Part shown: positions 28,801 through 35,779 of the stretch, in pieces
How positions within the stretch are numbered: position 1 is the first letter of the stretch
How the letters are laid out: every line of letters starts with the position of its first letter
NCBI GenBank assembly: GCA_964605705.1
Contig: CAZSDW010000006.1
Span: 52,740 to 116,739 of the forward strand
DNA: 64,000 nt
Source: CAZSDW01 sp964605705
Lineage (GTDB): Bacteria; Fidelibacterota; UBA2242
Direction of reading: 5' to 3'
The notes under the pieces: model-generated
The model's input: the letters and a program-made list of their open reading frames with translations, nothing else
What the model was told of the DNA's origin: nothing
Databases searched by the model: none
Translations under genes and position numbers: made by a program

Positions 28801-31800
28801 GATCGCATTGCTGATGTAAGCATACGTAATCCGGGAAGTATCATTGGTCGAGGGCGTATTGTCAAATTTAATACCCATCCAGGCACCTTCTACCGGATTT
28901 AACGTAAAAGTTATGGAATCCGCAGCCGTTCCCACCGCCAGCAGACGCCCTTGAACTATTAACATATAGGCGCCCTGAAATTCTACATAGACGCCGGGAT
29001 CAATGGTCAGGGTTTTACCATCAATAACGGTAATATCGCTGATCACTTTGATCGTATCGGCACCCCAGGTGGTGTCCTCGGTGATATCGCCGGATATGTA
29101 AATCATGCTCGGTTCAGCCTGGACTTCATAAGCGCCCATATCAATAATGTCAGTCAGACCATCGTAAATTCGGGAATTCCCGGCAGCATCAGTCAGCGGA
29201 AGATCCAGTCCCGTGGTATCCGGTGTGCCGATATTAATACAGGGAGAGCTGGATTTTATGGCAAAATTACCTGTTGCGGCATCCACGAAAACGGGATTGA
29301 CGCTCAGGTTCCCGGTACCCCAGCTAACCGTCCCGTTGCTATTGGTTACGATCCCCGCCTGACCATTTTCAAAATCGCTGTACGACACGGTGACACTATT
29401 CACAGCCCCACCGCCGCTGAAGGCGATATTCGTCGGCGTATTCCCCCAGAAAATAGAATTAGTCACCTGATTGATAGTTGATCCTACCGAATAGATGGCG
29501 CCCTGGGAATTGGCACTGTTATTGGCAATTGTACAGTTGATGATGTCGATGTGGGAATTTGTCAGGTAAATTGCCGAAGCAATGGAAACAGCGCTATGAT
29601 TACCAATAACGACATTGCGTAATTTTACACTGCTATTATAAACGTACAGACCGCCACCCATGGAAGAAGTATTGCCGGTAATCACAACATTCTCGAGACT
29701 GACATTGGAATTTTCGCGCACATAAAATCCACCGCCGCTACCGCCGTAATTACCGGTGACGATCAGACCTTTAAAGCGCGGACTGGATCCGTTATTACAG
29801 TAAACCGCGCCGCCGGATCCGGCGCTACCATTGCTAATGGTGAAACCTTTCACCAGGGATGTTGAATTTTCTCCGTGCGTAAAGTTGAAAACGCTCTTCG
29901 TGCCACTGCCTTCAATCGTTGTGACAGTCGCACCATTGGCGGATTGCAGAATCAGGTTTTTACCACCAAAATCGATATCTTCCATATAGGTGCCGGCGGC
30001 AACTTCAATAGTATTACCAGCAAAAGCATGGTTGATTGCTTTCTGAATCGTGGCGTAAGGTTTTGATGCGGAACCGTTACCCATCGCATCATCGCCGGTC
30101 GTGGAGACGTACCAGGTCGGTCCCCAGAAAGGTGTTACAACCGCATCATCGGTATATGGGCTGGTATTATAGTCATAGTCCTCAGCCACCATCCGGTAAT
30201 AATAGGTCTGACCGGAAACTACCGTATTATCAACATAAACTGTATCTGCAGCTGTCGGATAATTGATTGTCGTCAGAATAGTCGTCGGGAGTGGTGCTGT
30301 TCCCCGATAAATTTTATATTTTGCCAGATCATCTTCGATATTTGCCTGCCAGGTCAATGTTACTTTGCCTAATCCGCTGACCGCCGTAAAATCCATCGGT
30401 GTCGCCGGTGCTTCGGTATCGATCGTTACGGTAAAATCATGGTCGTACTGAAAACTGTTGAGTCCGTTAGCTTCGGCAGCTGTCATGTGTAATATATAAC
30501 TTTTCCCGAATTCCAAGGCACTCAGATCATGATTGAAGTGTACATCGATATTGGTATCCGGGGCAAAACTCGTGTAACTGAATGGTCCGGCAGAAAAACC
30601 TTCATCCCCGGTAATGTTATAATCGATAGAAACAATATTCGTTCTTGGCTGAATTTCCCGCTTGACAAAAGGTCGAATGGTCGTGGCAGACCAACGTCCA
30701 TTATCATATTTAACCCGAAAACCGACTTTATGAAATCCCGGTTTCATCCCGGCACTTATATTCATAACAATGTTTTTTTCAACCGTACTGCCGGTGGTGA
30801 TTGACACCGGAGTTGCCGAACCCATTCCCGGATCTTCATCGAGAAAATATTCACAGGCTGTAATCGTCCGGCTGGCGCTGATCTCATTCACCAGAAATGT
30901 CCTGACCGTCGCCAGTGACCAGCGTCCATTGGTATATTTCGCTCTTACGCCCACATGGTGAATGCCCGGAACTAAGCCGGTCAGATCAACCGTTATGGCT
31001 TTATCAACGGTACTGCCACTGGTTATGGCAACGGAATTGGCTAAACCTTCACCGGGATCACTATCCAGAAAATATTCACAGGCAACCAGCTCTTTCGATG
31101 CCGGTAATTCCATGGTTAAAAACGTCCGTACGGTTGCCAGCGACCACCGTCCATTGGTATATTTCACCCGCACGCCCACGTGGTGAATGCCCGGAACTAA
31201 GCCGGTCAGATCAACCGTTATGGCTTTATCAACGGTACTGCCACTGGTTATGGCAACGGAATTGGCTAAACCTTCACCGGGATCACTATCCAGAAAATAT
31301 TCACAGGCAACCAGCTCTTTCGATGCCGGTAATTCCATGGTCAGAAAGGTTCGCACCGTCGCCAATGACCACTTCCCGCGGTCATCTTTCACCCGCACAC
31401 CAACATGATGGATACCGCGTCCCAAGCCCGTCAACGGTACTGTATAATTCACATCAGCCGTTGCACCGACAGTTACTGGAATATTGGTTGCCATTCCCTT
31501 GCCGGGATCATTGTCGATATAATACTCCGCAGCGGTGATATTGGCGCCTGGAACTGCCTCTTTCAGAAACGTCCGGCTCTCGCCAATCGACCAGTTGCCC
31601 TGGTCATCTCTGACCCGCACTCGTAGAGTCTGAATCCCGTTTGACAGCGAGCCGACATTCGCCTGGAAAGTAAAATCAATCGTTCCACCCGCCGTAATAC
31701 CACTGATCGCAGTACCGTGACCGACACCGGGATCGGCGCCGAAAAAATACTCCGCTGCCGTGACATTGCTGCCAGGTACAGCCACTTTGTAAAAGGGTAC

Positions 31801-32265
31801 GATTGTGTAAAACGATTTCTGTCCATCATTATCAACGCTTCGGATTCGCAGTGTATAAAAACCGTTACTCAGATACGATGGTAGAGTAATGGCAAAATTT
31901 TCATCCACATCTGCGGCAATTGACGGTGTGTAGGTGCCGGGAATGATAGAGCCGCCGGGACTCTCAATAAAATATTCGAATTTGACAATGTTATCACCCT
32001 TCGGGACTTTATAAAAAGGGTAAACTGTCGTCTGCGACCATTTTCCGCTGTTGTCATGTACCCGCAAGCCCAGTTGATGAAATCCATTTATGACCGCACT
32101 CAGGGGAATTACCAGGTTATTGTCAATTTCTGTGCCCGGTATCACTGACAAATATGGGGCGCTCCCGATCCCCGGATCGGTATCGATAAAGTACTCGACC
32201 CGGTCAATTTGACCGCCAAACAGAATCTGGATAAATATGAGCGCAAGGATAGATATTTTTTTCAT
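22804..32265 (-). CDS. Giant secreted multi-repeat protein (3153 aa) with beta-helix and sorting domains
   Basis: Signal peptide ends near 'ILFGGQ'. Residues about 20-560: seven or so repeats of ~75 residues beginning like 'EYFLDSDPGEG'. About 600-700: Fn3-like. About 715-1055: right-handed beta-helix that starts 'WYVSTTGDDAMGNGS' with a 'KPYATIQKAIN' motif; a second helix-like block runs to about 1375. About 1375-2700: a dozen Ig/cadherin-like repeats of ~105 residues ('GEQSGDIVVSYTLSD' and variants). Then a Big_5-like domain, a dockerin-like 'GDYDLDGEISMMDF', a cohesin-like domain and a 'YPNPFNP' T9SS sorting domain. Probably a surface adhesin or scaffold; cohesin- and dockerin-like parts suggest it may bind partners. 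No catalytic site was recognised. It carries two recent tandem duplications. Signal, repeats and sorting domain are clear; function is not. Confidence 0.85.
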   Translation of the reverse strand: MKKISILALIFIQILFGGQIDRVEYFIDTDPGIGSAPYLSVIPGTEIDNNLVIPLSAVINGFHQLGLRVHDNSGKWSQTTVYPFYKVPKGDNIVKFEYFIESPGGSIIPGTYTPSIAADVDENFAITLPSYLSNGFYTLRIRSVDNDGQKSFYTIVPFYKVAVPGSNVTAAEYFFGADPGVGHGTAISGITAGGTIDFTFQANVGSLSNGIQTLRVRVRDDQGNWSIGESRTFLKEAVPGANITAAEYYIDNDPGKGMATNIPVTVGATADVNYTVPLTGLGRGIHHVGVRVKDDRGKWSLATVRTFLTMELPASKELVACEYFLDSDPGEGLANSVAITSGSTVDKAITVDLTGLVPGIHHVGVRVKYTNGRWSLATVRTFLTMELPASKELVACEYFLDSDPGEGLANSVAITSGSTVDKAITVDLTGLVPGIHHVGVRAKYTNGRWSLATVRTFLVNEISASRTITACEYFLDEDPGMGSATPVSITTGSTVEKNIVMNISAGMKPGFHKVGFRVKYDNGRWSATTIRPFVKREIQPRTNIVSIDYNITGDEGFSAGPFSYTSFAPDTNIDVHFNHDLSALEFGKSYILHMTAAEANGLNSFQYDHDFTVTIDTEAPATPMDFTAVSGLGKVTLTWQANIEDDLAKYKIYRGTAPLPTTILTTINYPTAADTVYVDNTVVSGQTYYYRMVAEDYDYNTSPYTDDAVVTPFWGPTWYVSTTGDDAMGNGSASKPYATIQKAINHAFAGNTIEVAAGTYMEDIDFGGKNLILQSANGATVTTIEGSGTKSVFNFTHGENSTSLVKGFTISNGSAGSGGAVYCNNGSSPRFKGLIVTGNYGGSGGGFYVRENSNVSLENVVITGNTSSMGGGLYVYNSSVKLRNVVIGNHSAVSIASAIYLTNSHIDIINCTIANNSANSQGAIYSVGSTINQVTNSIFWGNTPTNIAFSGGGAVNSVTVSYSDFENGQAGIVTNSNGTVSWGTGNLSVNPVFVDAATGNFAIKSSSPCINIGTPDTTGLDLPLTDAAGNSRIYDGLTDIIDMGAYEVQAEPSMIYISGDITEDTTWGADTIKVISDITVIDGKTLTIDPGVYVEFQGAYMLIVQGRLLAVGTAADSITFTLNPVEGAWMGIKFDNTPSTNDTSRITYAYISNAIAGGSTTPEVNGGGIYVSNFSKLVVSHSIINDNYAVYGGAVSLDYANPRFLYNRISGNDAMQAGGMLLSNSSPYLSHNVFTGNTSALLITTNSAPVVQNCTFYGNTNLNTINIEFTANPVFRNSIIWDNASEQVLIDNSSSPEFYYCDIENGIDSFTGSGSGAAFTGVYQNNIADDPFFVDAANGDFNLSADSPCIDAGDPAAQYNDPDGTRGDIGAYYYDQSLTISLTEITGEKHGDIQINYEISDYTQNVGLFCEYNTSPGAIWSPATVSGDTSQIAPENYIGSIIWHSNSDLPKSIFPTAGFRVTPYGYGPVSTRADSITLQLDNYQEQATAISFVESLSEYSDTIAINYTLTDLTGDTLNLSLHYQIANGAWQVADLVENPVNYSAAEYSGVLRWESAADLSGQDIPQVRIAAVANDGWGDGIGDTTAYIHIDNNTVPSVDIDELAGEQSGDIVVSYTLSDQESDSIRIKLYYADETDWSNWQVASITGDTMIYTANYSGSLTWNSSSDLPGVDKAVKLKMVPSDNDTGTADSILAFQLDNYQEQATAISFVESLSEYSDTIAINYTLTDLTGDTLNLSLHYQIANGAWQVADLVENPVNYSAAEYSGVLRWESAADLSGQDIPQVRIAAVANDGWGDGIGDTTAYIHIDNNTVPSVDIDELAGEQSGDIVVSYTLSDQESDSIRIKLYYADETDWSNWQVASITGDTMIYTANYSGSLTWNSSSDLPGVDKAVKLKMVPSDNDTGTADSILAFQLDNNLPPEVDIADITGEQKGDIPVDFTLTDAENDLVDIKCEYKKTGDVNWSDADVSANTTSLMPGPNQITWKSANDVIAYVGQVQFRITPQDNDSGTPDTVEIEIDQIGAPAVTQLNLDDMTEYSGDISVYYVIEDSEGDTVSLVVDFSLDNGVSWNPAMTSGKTTDIDSSIYTGNFTWNSGTDAAGVDSALVKIRVVPDDGYAGAEIITPAFHLDNNLPPVVTMPLVYQELSNTIEVPYIITDAEGDSIDLMLFYSIDMMANWSSCSIGAVTRFGPLAYSGNLSWNSVLNLPSLDQDSVCLLLKSSDLDPGTNDTVWIHLDNNAVPIINISQVSSEQHGLVAIPFSASDTEADSLTITPYYSTDSGVNWNPATHTVTTVTTATNAKTSALKTKPLKTNTQSSEINLKPVKSTIKSSVKSSELYTLKPHKVKTNSTGTILQWDSEHDIPNQDIVGLQFRIDVSDNDQGSSDIISFHVDNDQAHSIRLQDIVNEVSGDVQIFYTISDLTNDTIDIEIDYSIDNGSKWQNATTAGVTQNITSYNGSLIWNSATDESGLDIAAAWIRVIPSDGWAAGGSDTIEFHLDNNAPPVATLNFPTVEQHETIQASFNYSDPENDAVTWEILYSVDGTTFQEPSINISNHDQNNHKVDFVWNTANDMPGVDRSNVTLLVNISDSDPGTPARKDNIHVDNDQGSIALTDLSGEQSADVSIPYSITSSGSDNMSLTILYRITNTGSWQPATVSSAISGIGTANYNGEIVWQSALDLANQDEEVVWIKVIPEDDWAEGAADSIVMHVDNEIGPRVVSFKPSNSFDQGTIWNQSVSVVFDKDIAAATLIPANISITGTVSGNVQCTMTQDSSKNVNIIPKNYYAALETLTVKLMSGITDADGIPLDGNSNGDPDGSPTDDFGFSFRTTLLGDYDLDGEISMMDFTVFKEAILSEQPDYTKELGPVAGTLPHYILEPDGKYDLKDLMSLITMWNWSFDHPTGLFGSMSLAKPVLNDKLPVTIQSNYEHNGKWNASLLEGLQLDLRMNQNDPCFGTEIKIKYDPTVLEYDHFSSVLRDIGENWVVLDKNNPETGMVSIVVFQMREGELSLERVNKIGSLHFNTKRNTSTEIQSFERFALTTDDAVTFREMLSSYTFETCPPIPRQYALHSNYPNPFNPITNIRYELPNQSDVKLAVFNIRGEIVRWLVNKNEQPGYYEAVWDGKNQHGTDVASGIYFYRLQAGSYIKTMKMAYVK
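26518..27831. repeat. Perfect 651-bp tandem duplication inside the giant gene
   Basis: 26518-27168 and 27169-27819 read the same base for base as far as I can compare them, and the first 12 bases (ATTATCCAGCTG) occur a third time at 27820-27831. The unit is 217 codons, i.e. two Ig-like repeats (about residues 1482-1699 and 1700-1915), so the frame is kept. The 12-base match at the outer junctions suggests slippage or recombination between short repeats. Confidence 0.92.
30956..31341. repeat. 225-bp tandem duplication inside the giant gene
   Basis: 30956-31116 and 31181-31341 are identical over 161 bases at a spacing of 225 bases (75 codons), with flanking parts of the unit more diverged. Encodes two copies of the 'ELVACEYFLDSDPGEG' repeat. 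Confidence 0.85.
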
Positions 32266-32296
32266 GAAAAATCCGTGATTTGTATAGTTCTATGTA

Positions 32297-32470
32297 AGGG
32301 CGTGAACGCCCTCCGGTTTTGATGAAATTTTCCTATCCCAACCCTGAAGGGCTGGGCTAAGGATACATCACCATTCGTAGAGCTTTCAGAAAAACACCCA
32401 ACTCCATAGCCCCGTCGTTCACGACGGGGAACACAATCTCTATAAAAATCCCGTACGCCATTCATGGCGT
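32297..32470. repeat. Four-hairpin repeat element, copy A
   Basis: Four short palindromes: 32297-32312 (AGGGCG-TGAA-CGCCCT), 32337-32356 (CCCAaCCC-TGAA-GGGcTGGG), 32410-32429 (CCCCGTCG-TTCA-CGACGGGG) and 32455-32470 (ACGCCA-TTCA-TGGCGT). The loops are TGAA, TGAA, TTCA, TTCA, so the element is symmetric overall. It fills the gap upstream of the giant gene. An open frame across it (32262-32675) is not considered a gene. Confidence 0.75.
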
Positions 32471-32489
32471 TATCAATCAGGGATGATAA

Positions 32490-32662
32490 GTACGTTAACG
32501 TCCTCAGGGTTTTATGGAATTTCTTTATCCCAACCTTGAAGGATTGGACTAATGATGTATCGCTATTTATTGAGCTACTAAAGAAACACAAATCTCCATA
32601 GCCCCGCCATTCATGGCGAGGAACACTAAATCCAAAAATAATTCGTACGCCGTTCACGGCGT
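32490..32662. repeat. Four-hairpin repeat element, copy B
   Basis: Imperfect direct copy of element A at a spacing of about 192 bases, with matching palindromes at 32492-32501, 32529-32547, 32602-32620 and 32647-32662. Several base changes are paired, e.g. ACGCCG-TTCA-CGGCGT against ACGCCA-TTCA-TGGCGT, which suggests the fold is kept. Its right end touches the stop codon of the next gene (32672). Confidence 0.75.
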
Positions 32663-32671
32663 TATCCATCA

Positions 32672-33676
32672 TCATTCCCTGGTCTTGGCTTTCAAATGAA
32701 TCGGCAAGCCGCTGACCGTCGTCCCGGAGCCGCTGTTGTAAAAATAGTAAATCGTCGGCAATTCCGAGGGCACACCCGATAATACATAGGGATCGGACCC
32801 GCCGAACATCCCGCAGTCGCCACCTTCGGCGTCAGCACCCTTTGCCGGCGAGGTACTTTTCAACTGGTACTTGCCATCAGTGCTGCCAGTCAGCAGAAAC
32901 ACAGTAGTCATATCCTTATTGAGAATATTACCATTGTCAGCAGTCAGCTGATCGAGGTTGCAGACATTATTGTAATAGCCGTTATAATCACCCGAAAAAC
33001 TACCATTATACATTATATTATTACTGAAAATAGAATTATAGAGCGTCACTTTTCCATTAATAACATTATGATCAACTATCACCGAGGAATTAGTAGCAGA
33101 ACTAATACACGTATAAGTATAGTTGGAAGACCATATAAAATTATTGAAAAGCAGAATATTATGACAATAATTATAAATATTGATAGTATAACTTGAGGAA
33201 AAAGCAATATAATTCTGTTTTAAAATAATATCTGAAGGAGTTTTAACTGAATTACCAATATATATGTAACTTGTAAAATGGTTCCTTTTTACTATGATAC
33301 TGTCAGCATAAATATAAAGTTCGGCACTGAAACTCAAACCGGTCAGTACTGATCCTTCAGCACCCGCGTCAATAGTTGCAGTAGCTATGATTTTCGCCGG
33401 GGTCGTATTCGCCTGGGTTTCGGGATTCTCGCCGAGAAAATAGCCGGGTCCGATATAAGTCAGTTTCTTGGTGGCGGTCCAGCCTTCATAGTTCGGAAAG
33501 CCTTCGATATAGAGCGTATCGCCATCGGCAGCGGTAGACACTGCAGCGGAAATTGTTGTAAAGTCCGCATCTGCGCCGCCCAGTCCGTTGACCCGGTAGA
33601 TCGCGGCATTTGCGAATGAGGCAGAAAGTATTATGACAAAAATGAGCATTGTTTTGAAAATATTCTGGGAAGTCAT
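32672..33676 (-). CDS. Secreted right-handed beta-helix protein (paralogue 1)
   Basis: 334 residues from the ATG at 33676, which follows GGAG and gives a signal peptide ending 'SFANA'. After 'IYRVNGLGGADADFTTIS' come short repeating strands of 'iiikqNyi' type typical of right-handed beta-helices, and 'YFLGENPETQA', 'GKYQLKSTSPAKGAD' and 'CGMFGGSDPYVLSG' motifs shared with the next gene. No catalytic residues recognised. The C-terminus is short ('HLKAKTRE') with no sorting domain seen. Tandem paralogue of the gene upstream (30 bases away), so the pair arose by duplication. Likely an exported structural or carbohydrate-binding protein; function unknown. Confidence 0.75.
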   Translation of the reverse strand: MTSQNIFKTMLIFVIILSASFANAAIYRVNGLGGADADFTTISAAVSTAADGDTLYIEGFPNYEGWTATKKLTYIGPGYFLGENPETQANTTPAKIIATATIDAGAEGSVLTGLSFSAELYIYADSIIVKRNHFTSYIYIGNSVKTPSDIILKQNYIAFSSSYTINIYNYCHNILLFNNFIWSSNYTYTCISSATNSSVIVDHNVINGKVTLYNSIFSNNIMYNGSFSGDYNGYYNNVCNLDQLTADNGNILNKDMTTVFLLTGSTDGKYQLKSTSPAKGADAEGGDCGMFGGSDPYVLSGVPSELPTIYYFYNSGSGTTVSGLPIHLKAKTRE

Positions 33677-33706
33677 GGTTAATCTCCTTTTATAAAATCG
33701 CATTGT

Positions 33707-34738
33707 TTATTCAGCTGCTTTGGCTTTGACACGCACCTGCAAGCCAGTCGTGGCAGTGCCCTGTCCGGAACTGGACAGATAGTAAATCCGCGGCAGAGAT
33801 TTGTTGATGCCGGAAAGCACATAGGGAGCTACACCGCCAAACATGCCGCAGTCAATCCCGCCTTCTCCTGCACCTTTAGCCTCGGAACTAGCGCTCAGCT
33901 GCCACTTGCCATCCGTTGAACCGGAACCGACAAACACGGCATCGATGTCCGCCGCAGTAATATCACCGATACCGCTCAATGTCCCGTTTTCGGTGACATT
34001 GTAGCTGCTGCTTGAGGTTACAAATGTACCATCGATAGCTTCCTTTATTAAAATGTTGTTTTTAACCGTCGCACCGGTATTCAGGTCTAAACCACCCCTG
34101 ATAATATTATTAGTAAGCGTAAGTAACGATGATGTATTCATTTTAATCATAGGTTGACTTGACGAGGTATTAGAATAAAAATTGAAAATACTGTTATTGG
34201 AAATAATAACACTGGTCCCATTACCTATATTGATTGCTCCTCCATAGCTATCGGAATAAGAATTTTCGATATAGTTCTTTTTAATGACTATACCACTCAA
34301 TTCAGCAGCTATATATATTAAAAAATTGTATGATCTGCCAAACATGATCAGGTTGCTTTCCAGTGTAATCTGGCTGGTATTTATCTGTATTACATCCTTG
34401 ATATGCAGTCCCGACACCAGGGTCTGTCCCGAACCGGCATTGAAGGTCAACGAATCCACCTGGGCAGAGAACATCCCCGCCTGACTGTCATCGTTTTGTC
34501 CCAGGAAATAGCCGGGGCCGAGAACGACCAGCCGTTTGGTCAACACAAGCTGTCCGTAGGGTTTGCCCGGTTCCACCATCAGTGTATCGCCCGGATTGGC
34601 GGCATTGTGAGCGGCTTGCAGCGTGCTGTAGCCCGCGCCGGTGCCCGCCACATTATTGACCCGCAGCACGGCGGCATTGAGCATTCCCATCGAAATACTC
34701 AATACCATTAATAAAAAAATAAAATTCAGCCGTTTCAT
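33707..34738 (-). CDS. Secreted right-handed beta-helix protein (paralogue 2)
   Basis: 343 residues from ATG 34738 (GGAG eight bases upstream; signal peptide ends 'GMLNAA'). Shares with its downstream paralogue the layout 'VLRVNNVAGTGAGYSTLQAA', the 'LGPGYFLGQN' motif, the helix repeats ('nsifnfys', 'LTNNIIRGG') and the closing 'CGMFGGVAPYVLSG' and 'LQVRVKAKAAE'. No active site seen. A longer frame to 34777 starts without a signal. Function unknown; probably co-transcribed with paralogue 1. Confidence 0.75.
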   Translation of the reverse strand: MKRLNFIFLLMVLSISMGMLNAAVLRVNNVAGTGAGYSTLQAAHNAANPGDTLMVEPGKPYGQLVLTKRLVVLGPGYFLGQNDDSQAGMFSAQVDSLTFNAGSGQTLVSGLHIKDVIQINTSQITLESNLIMFGRSYNFLIYIAAELSGIVIKKNYIENSYSDSYGGAINIGNGTSVIISNNSIFNFYSNTSSSQPMIKMNTSSLLTLTNNIIRGGLDLNTGATVKNNILIKEAIDGTFVTSSSSYNVTENGTLSGIGDITAADIDAVFVGSGSTDGKWQLSASSEAKGAGEGGIDCGMFGGVAPYVLSGINKSLPRIYYLSSSGQGTATTGLQVRVKAKAAE

Positions 34739-34771
34739 AGCTATCTCCTGCTTATATTTTTCGGTTTGATA

Positions 34772-34936
34772 AACCACTGAAGTGGTTTTGATAATTGTTA
34801 ATGGTATCTGCCGTCACCAGACTAAAGTCTGGTGTTAATCCCACAATAATTTTTTGTAATGGCATTTTTAGGATAACACCCTGCTTCAGTATGGTGATTA
34901 TATATATCCTCAATAACAGAACCACTTCAGCGGTTC
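34772..34936. repeat. Four-hairpin repeat element of a second sequence type
   Basis: Palindromes at 34772-34787 (AACCAC-TGAA-GTGGTT), 34815-34834 (CACCAGAC-TAAA-GTCTGGTG), about 34877-34895 (CACC..TTCA..GGTG, imperfect) and 34919-34936 (GAACCAC-TTCA-GCGGTTC). The sequence differs from copies A and B, but the order of loops (TGAA/TAAA then TTCA/TTCA) is the same. It fills the gap between two minus-strand genes; a 73-codon frame over it is not considered real. Confidence 0.65.
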
Positions 34937-34948
34937 GGTAAAAAATTA

Positions 34949-35767
34949 TCATTCGGTCACCTCTATTACACACTCGACTGTTTCATTCAGGGGAATGATT
35001 TTCATCTCCGGGTCCTGAAGTTCGCATTCCGCTCCGAAGGAGAGAGCGGTGTTGATACTGCCATTATATTTGAAATTCAACTGCACTATTTCACCACTGC
35101 CATTAACTCCCGGTACCGAATCTGAAACTCTGCCGATCAGCGCGGTAAATTTCTGTTCCTGTGGATTAACAATCGTCAGAAAATTATTGCAGTCCTTACT
35201 GAGAAAGTCGATGGAGGACTCATAGAGCGAATAGTTCAGCAGTTCGAAATCACTAGTCAAGCCGATATCAACCATCACACCTGCCAGATTTTCGACTTCT
35301 TCAACCAGCACATCGACGGTAAATGTTCCACCGGACGCAATGCTGACCTTCCGCGGTTTGAAAAGCAGCGCCGGTCCCTGCACGGCGTCAATTACAAAAT
35401 TACGCAGGGCGGGCGTATCGTCTTCATCCATGACATTATAGCGCCCCTTGACCTGAAACTCGTGGTTTCCTTCATCCAGATAGCTGAGCGTAACACTACT
35501 GTCCACGCTCCAGCCGGACCAGTCATTGTTGTCCAGTTTCCAGCTGTACTGACTGATGAATTTATTTCCACTGAACACAAAAGTTACCATATGATCATGG
35601 ATGGTACTGGCTTCTCCGGGTCCCGATTTTATTTCGGTCTCGGGTTCCACATAAGTGCCCGGGATATCCGGATCAGTCGGGTTGTTCCATTCCGGCTCCT
35701 GGGGAGTTTCCGGGCAACTCACCACCAACAGTAACAATAAAATTAAGAGAATATTGAGTCGATACAT
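34949..35767 (-). CDS. Lipoprotein with C-terminal cohesin-like domain
   Basis: 272 residues; signal 'LLLLLVVSC' gives a lipidated Cys18. A Pro/Glu-rich linker follows, then an Ig-like domain (about 45-130, 'HMVTFVFSGN', 'DEGNHEFQVKGRY') and a cohesin-like domain (about 145-265: 'TFTVDVLVEEVENLAGVMVDI' in parts TFTVDVLVEEV and NLAGVMVDIG, and 'GSGEIVQLNFKY'). Cohesins bind dockerins, and the giant protein of the same cluster has a dockerin-like segment. This one could be a membrane anchor for a surface protein (inference). Good ribosome site (AGGTGAGG). 13 bases after the PEGA protein gene. Confidence 0.65.
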   Translation of the reverse strand: MYRLNILLILLLLLVVSCPETPQEPEWNNPTDPDIPGTYVEPETEIKSGPGEASTIHDHMVTFVFSGNKFISQYSWKLDNNDWSGWSVDSSVTLSYLDEGNHEFQVKGRYNVMDEDDTPALRNFVIDAVQGPALLFKPRKVSIASGGTFTVDVLVEEVENLAGVMVDIGLTSDFELLNYSLYESSIDFLSKDCNNFLTIVNPQEQKFTALIGRVSDSVPGVNGSGEIVQLNFKYNGSINTALSFGAECELQDPEMKIIPLNETVECVIEVTE

Positions 35768-35779
35768 CTTCGCCTCACC

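Noticed and set aside
32297..32662. Direct repeats that might be a CRISPR array
   Set aside because: Only two copies of ~190 bases, with imperfect identity and hairpins throughout; no short repeat/spacer pattern or cas gene.
32262..32675. 137-codon open frame upstream of the giant gene
   Set aside because: It lies across two copies of the hairpin repeat and its translation is just the repeat read twice (NAVNGVR.. and NAMNGVR..); no start context or conserved domain.
34752..34973. 73-codon open frame between beta-helix and lipoprotein genes
   Set aside because: It runs over the other hairpin element and overlaps the ends of both neighbouring genes.
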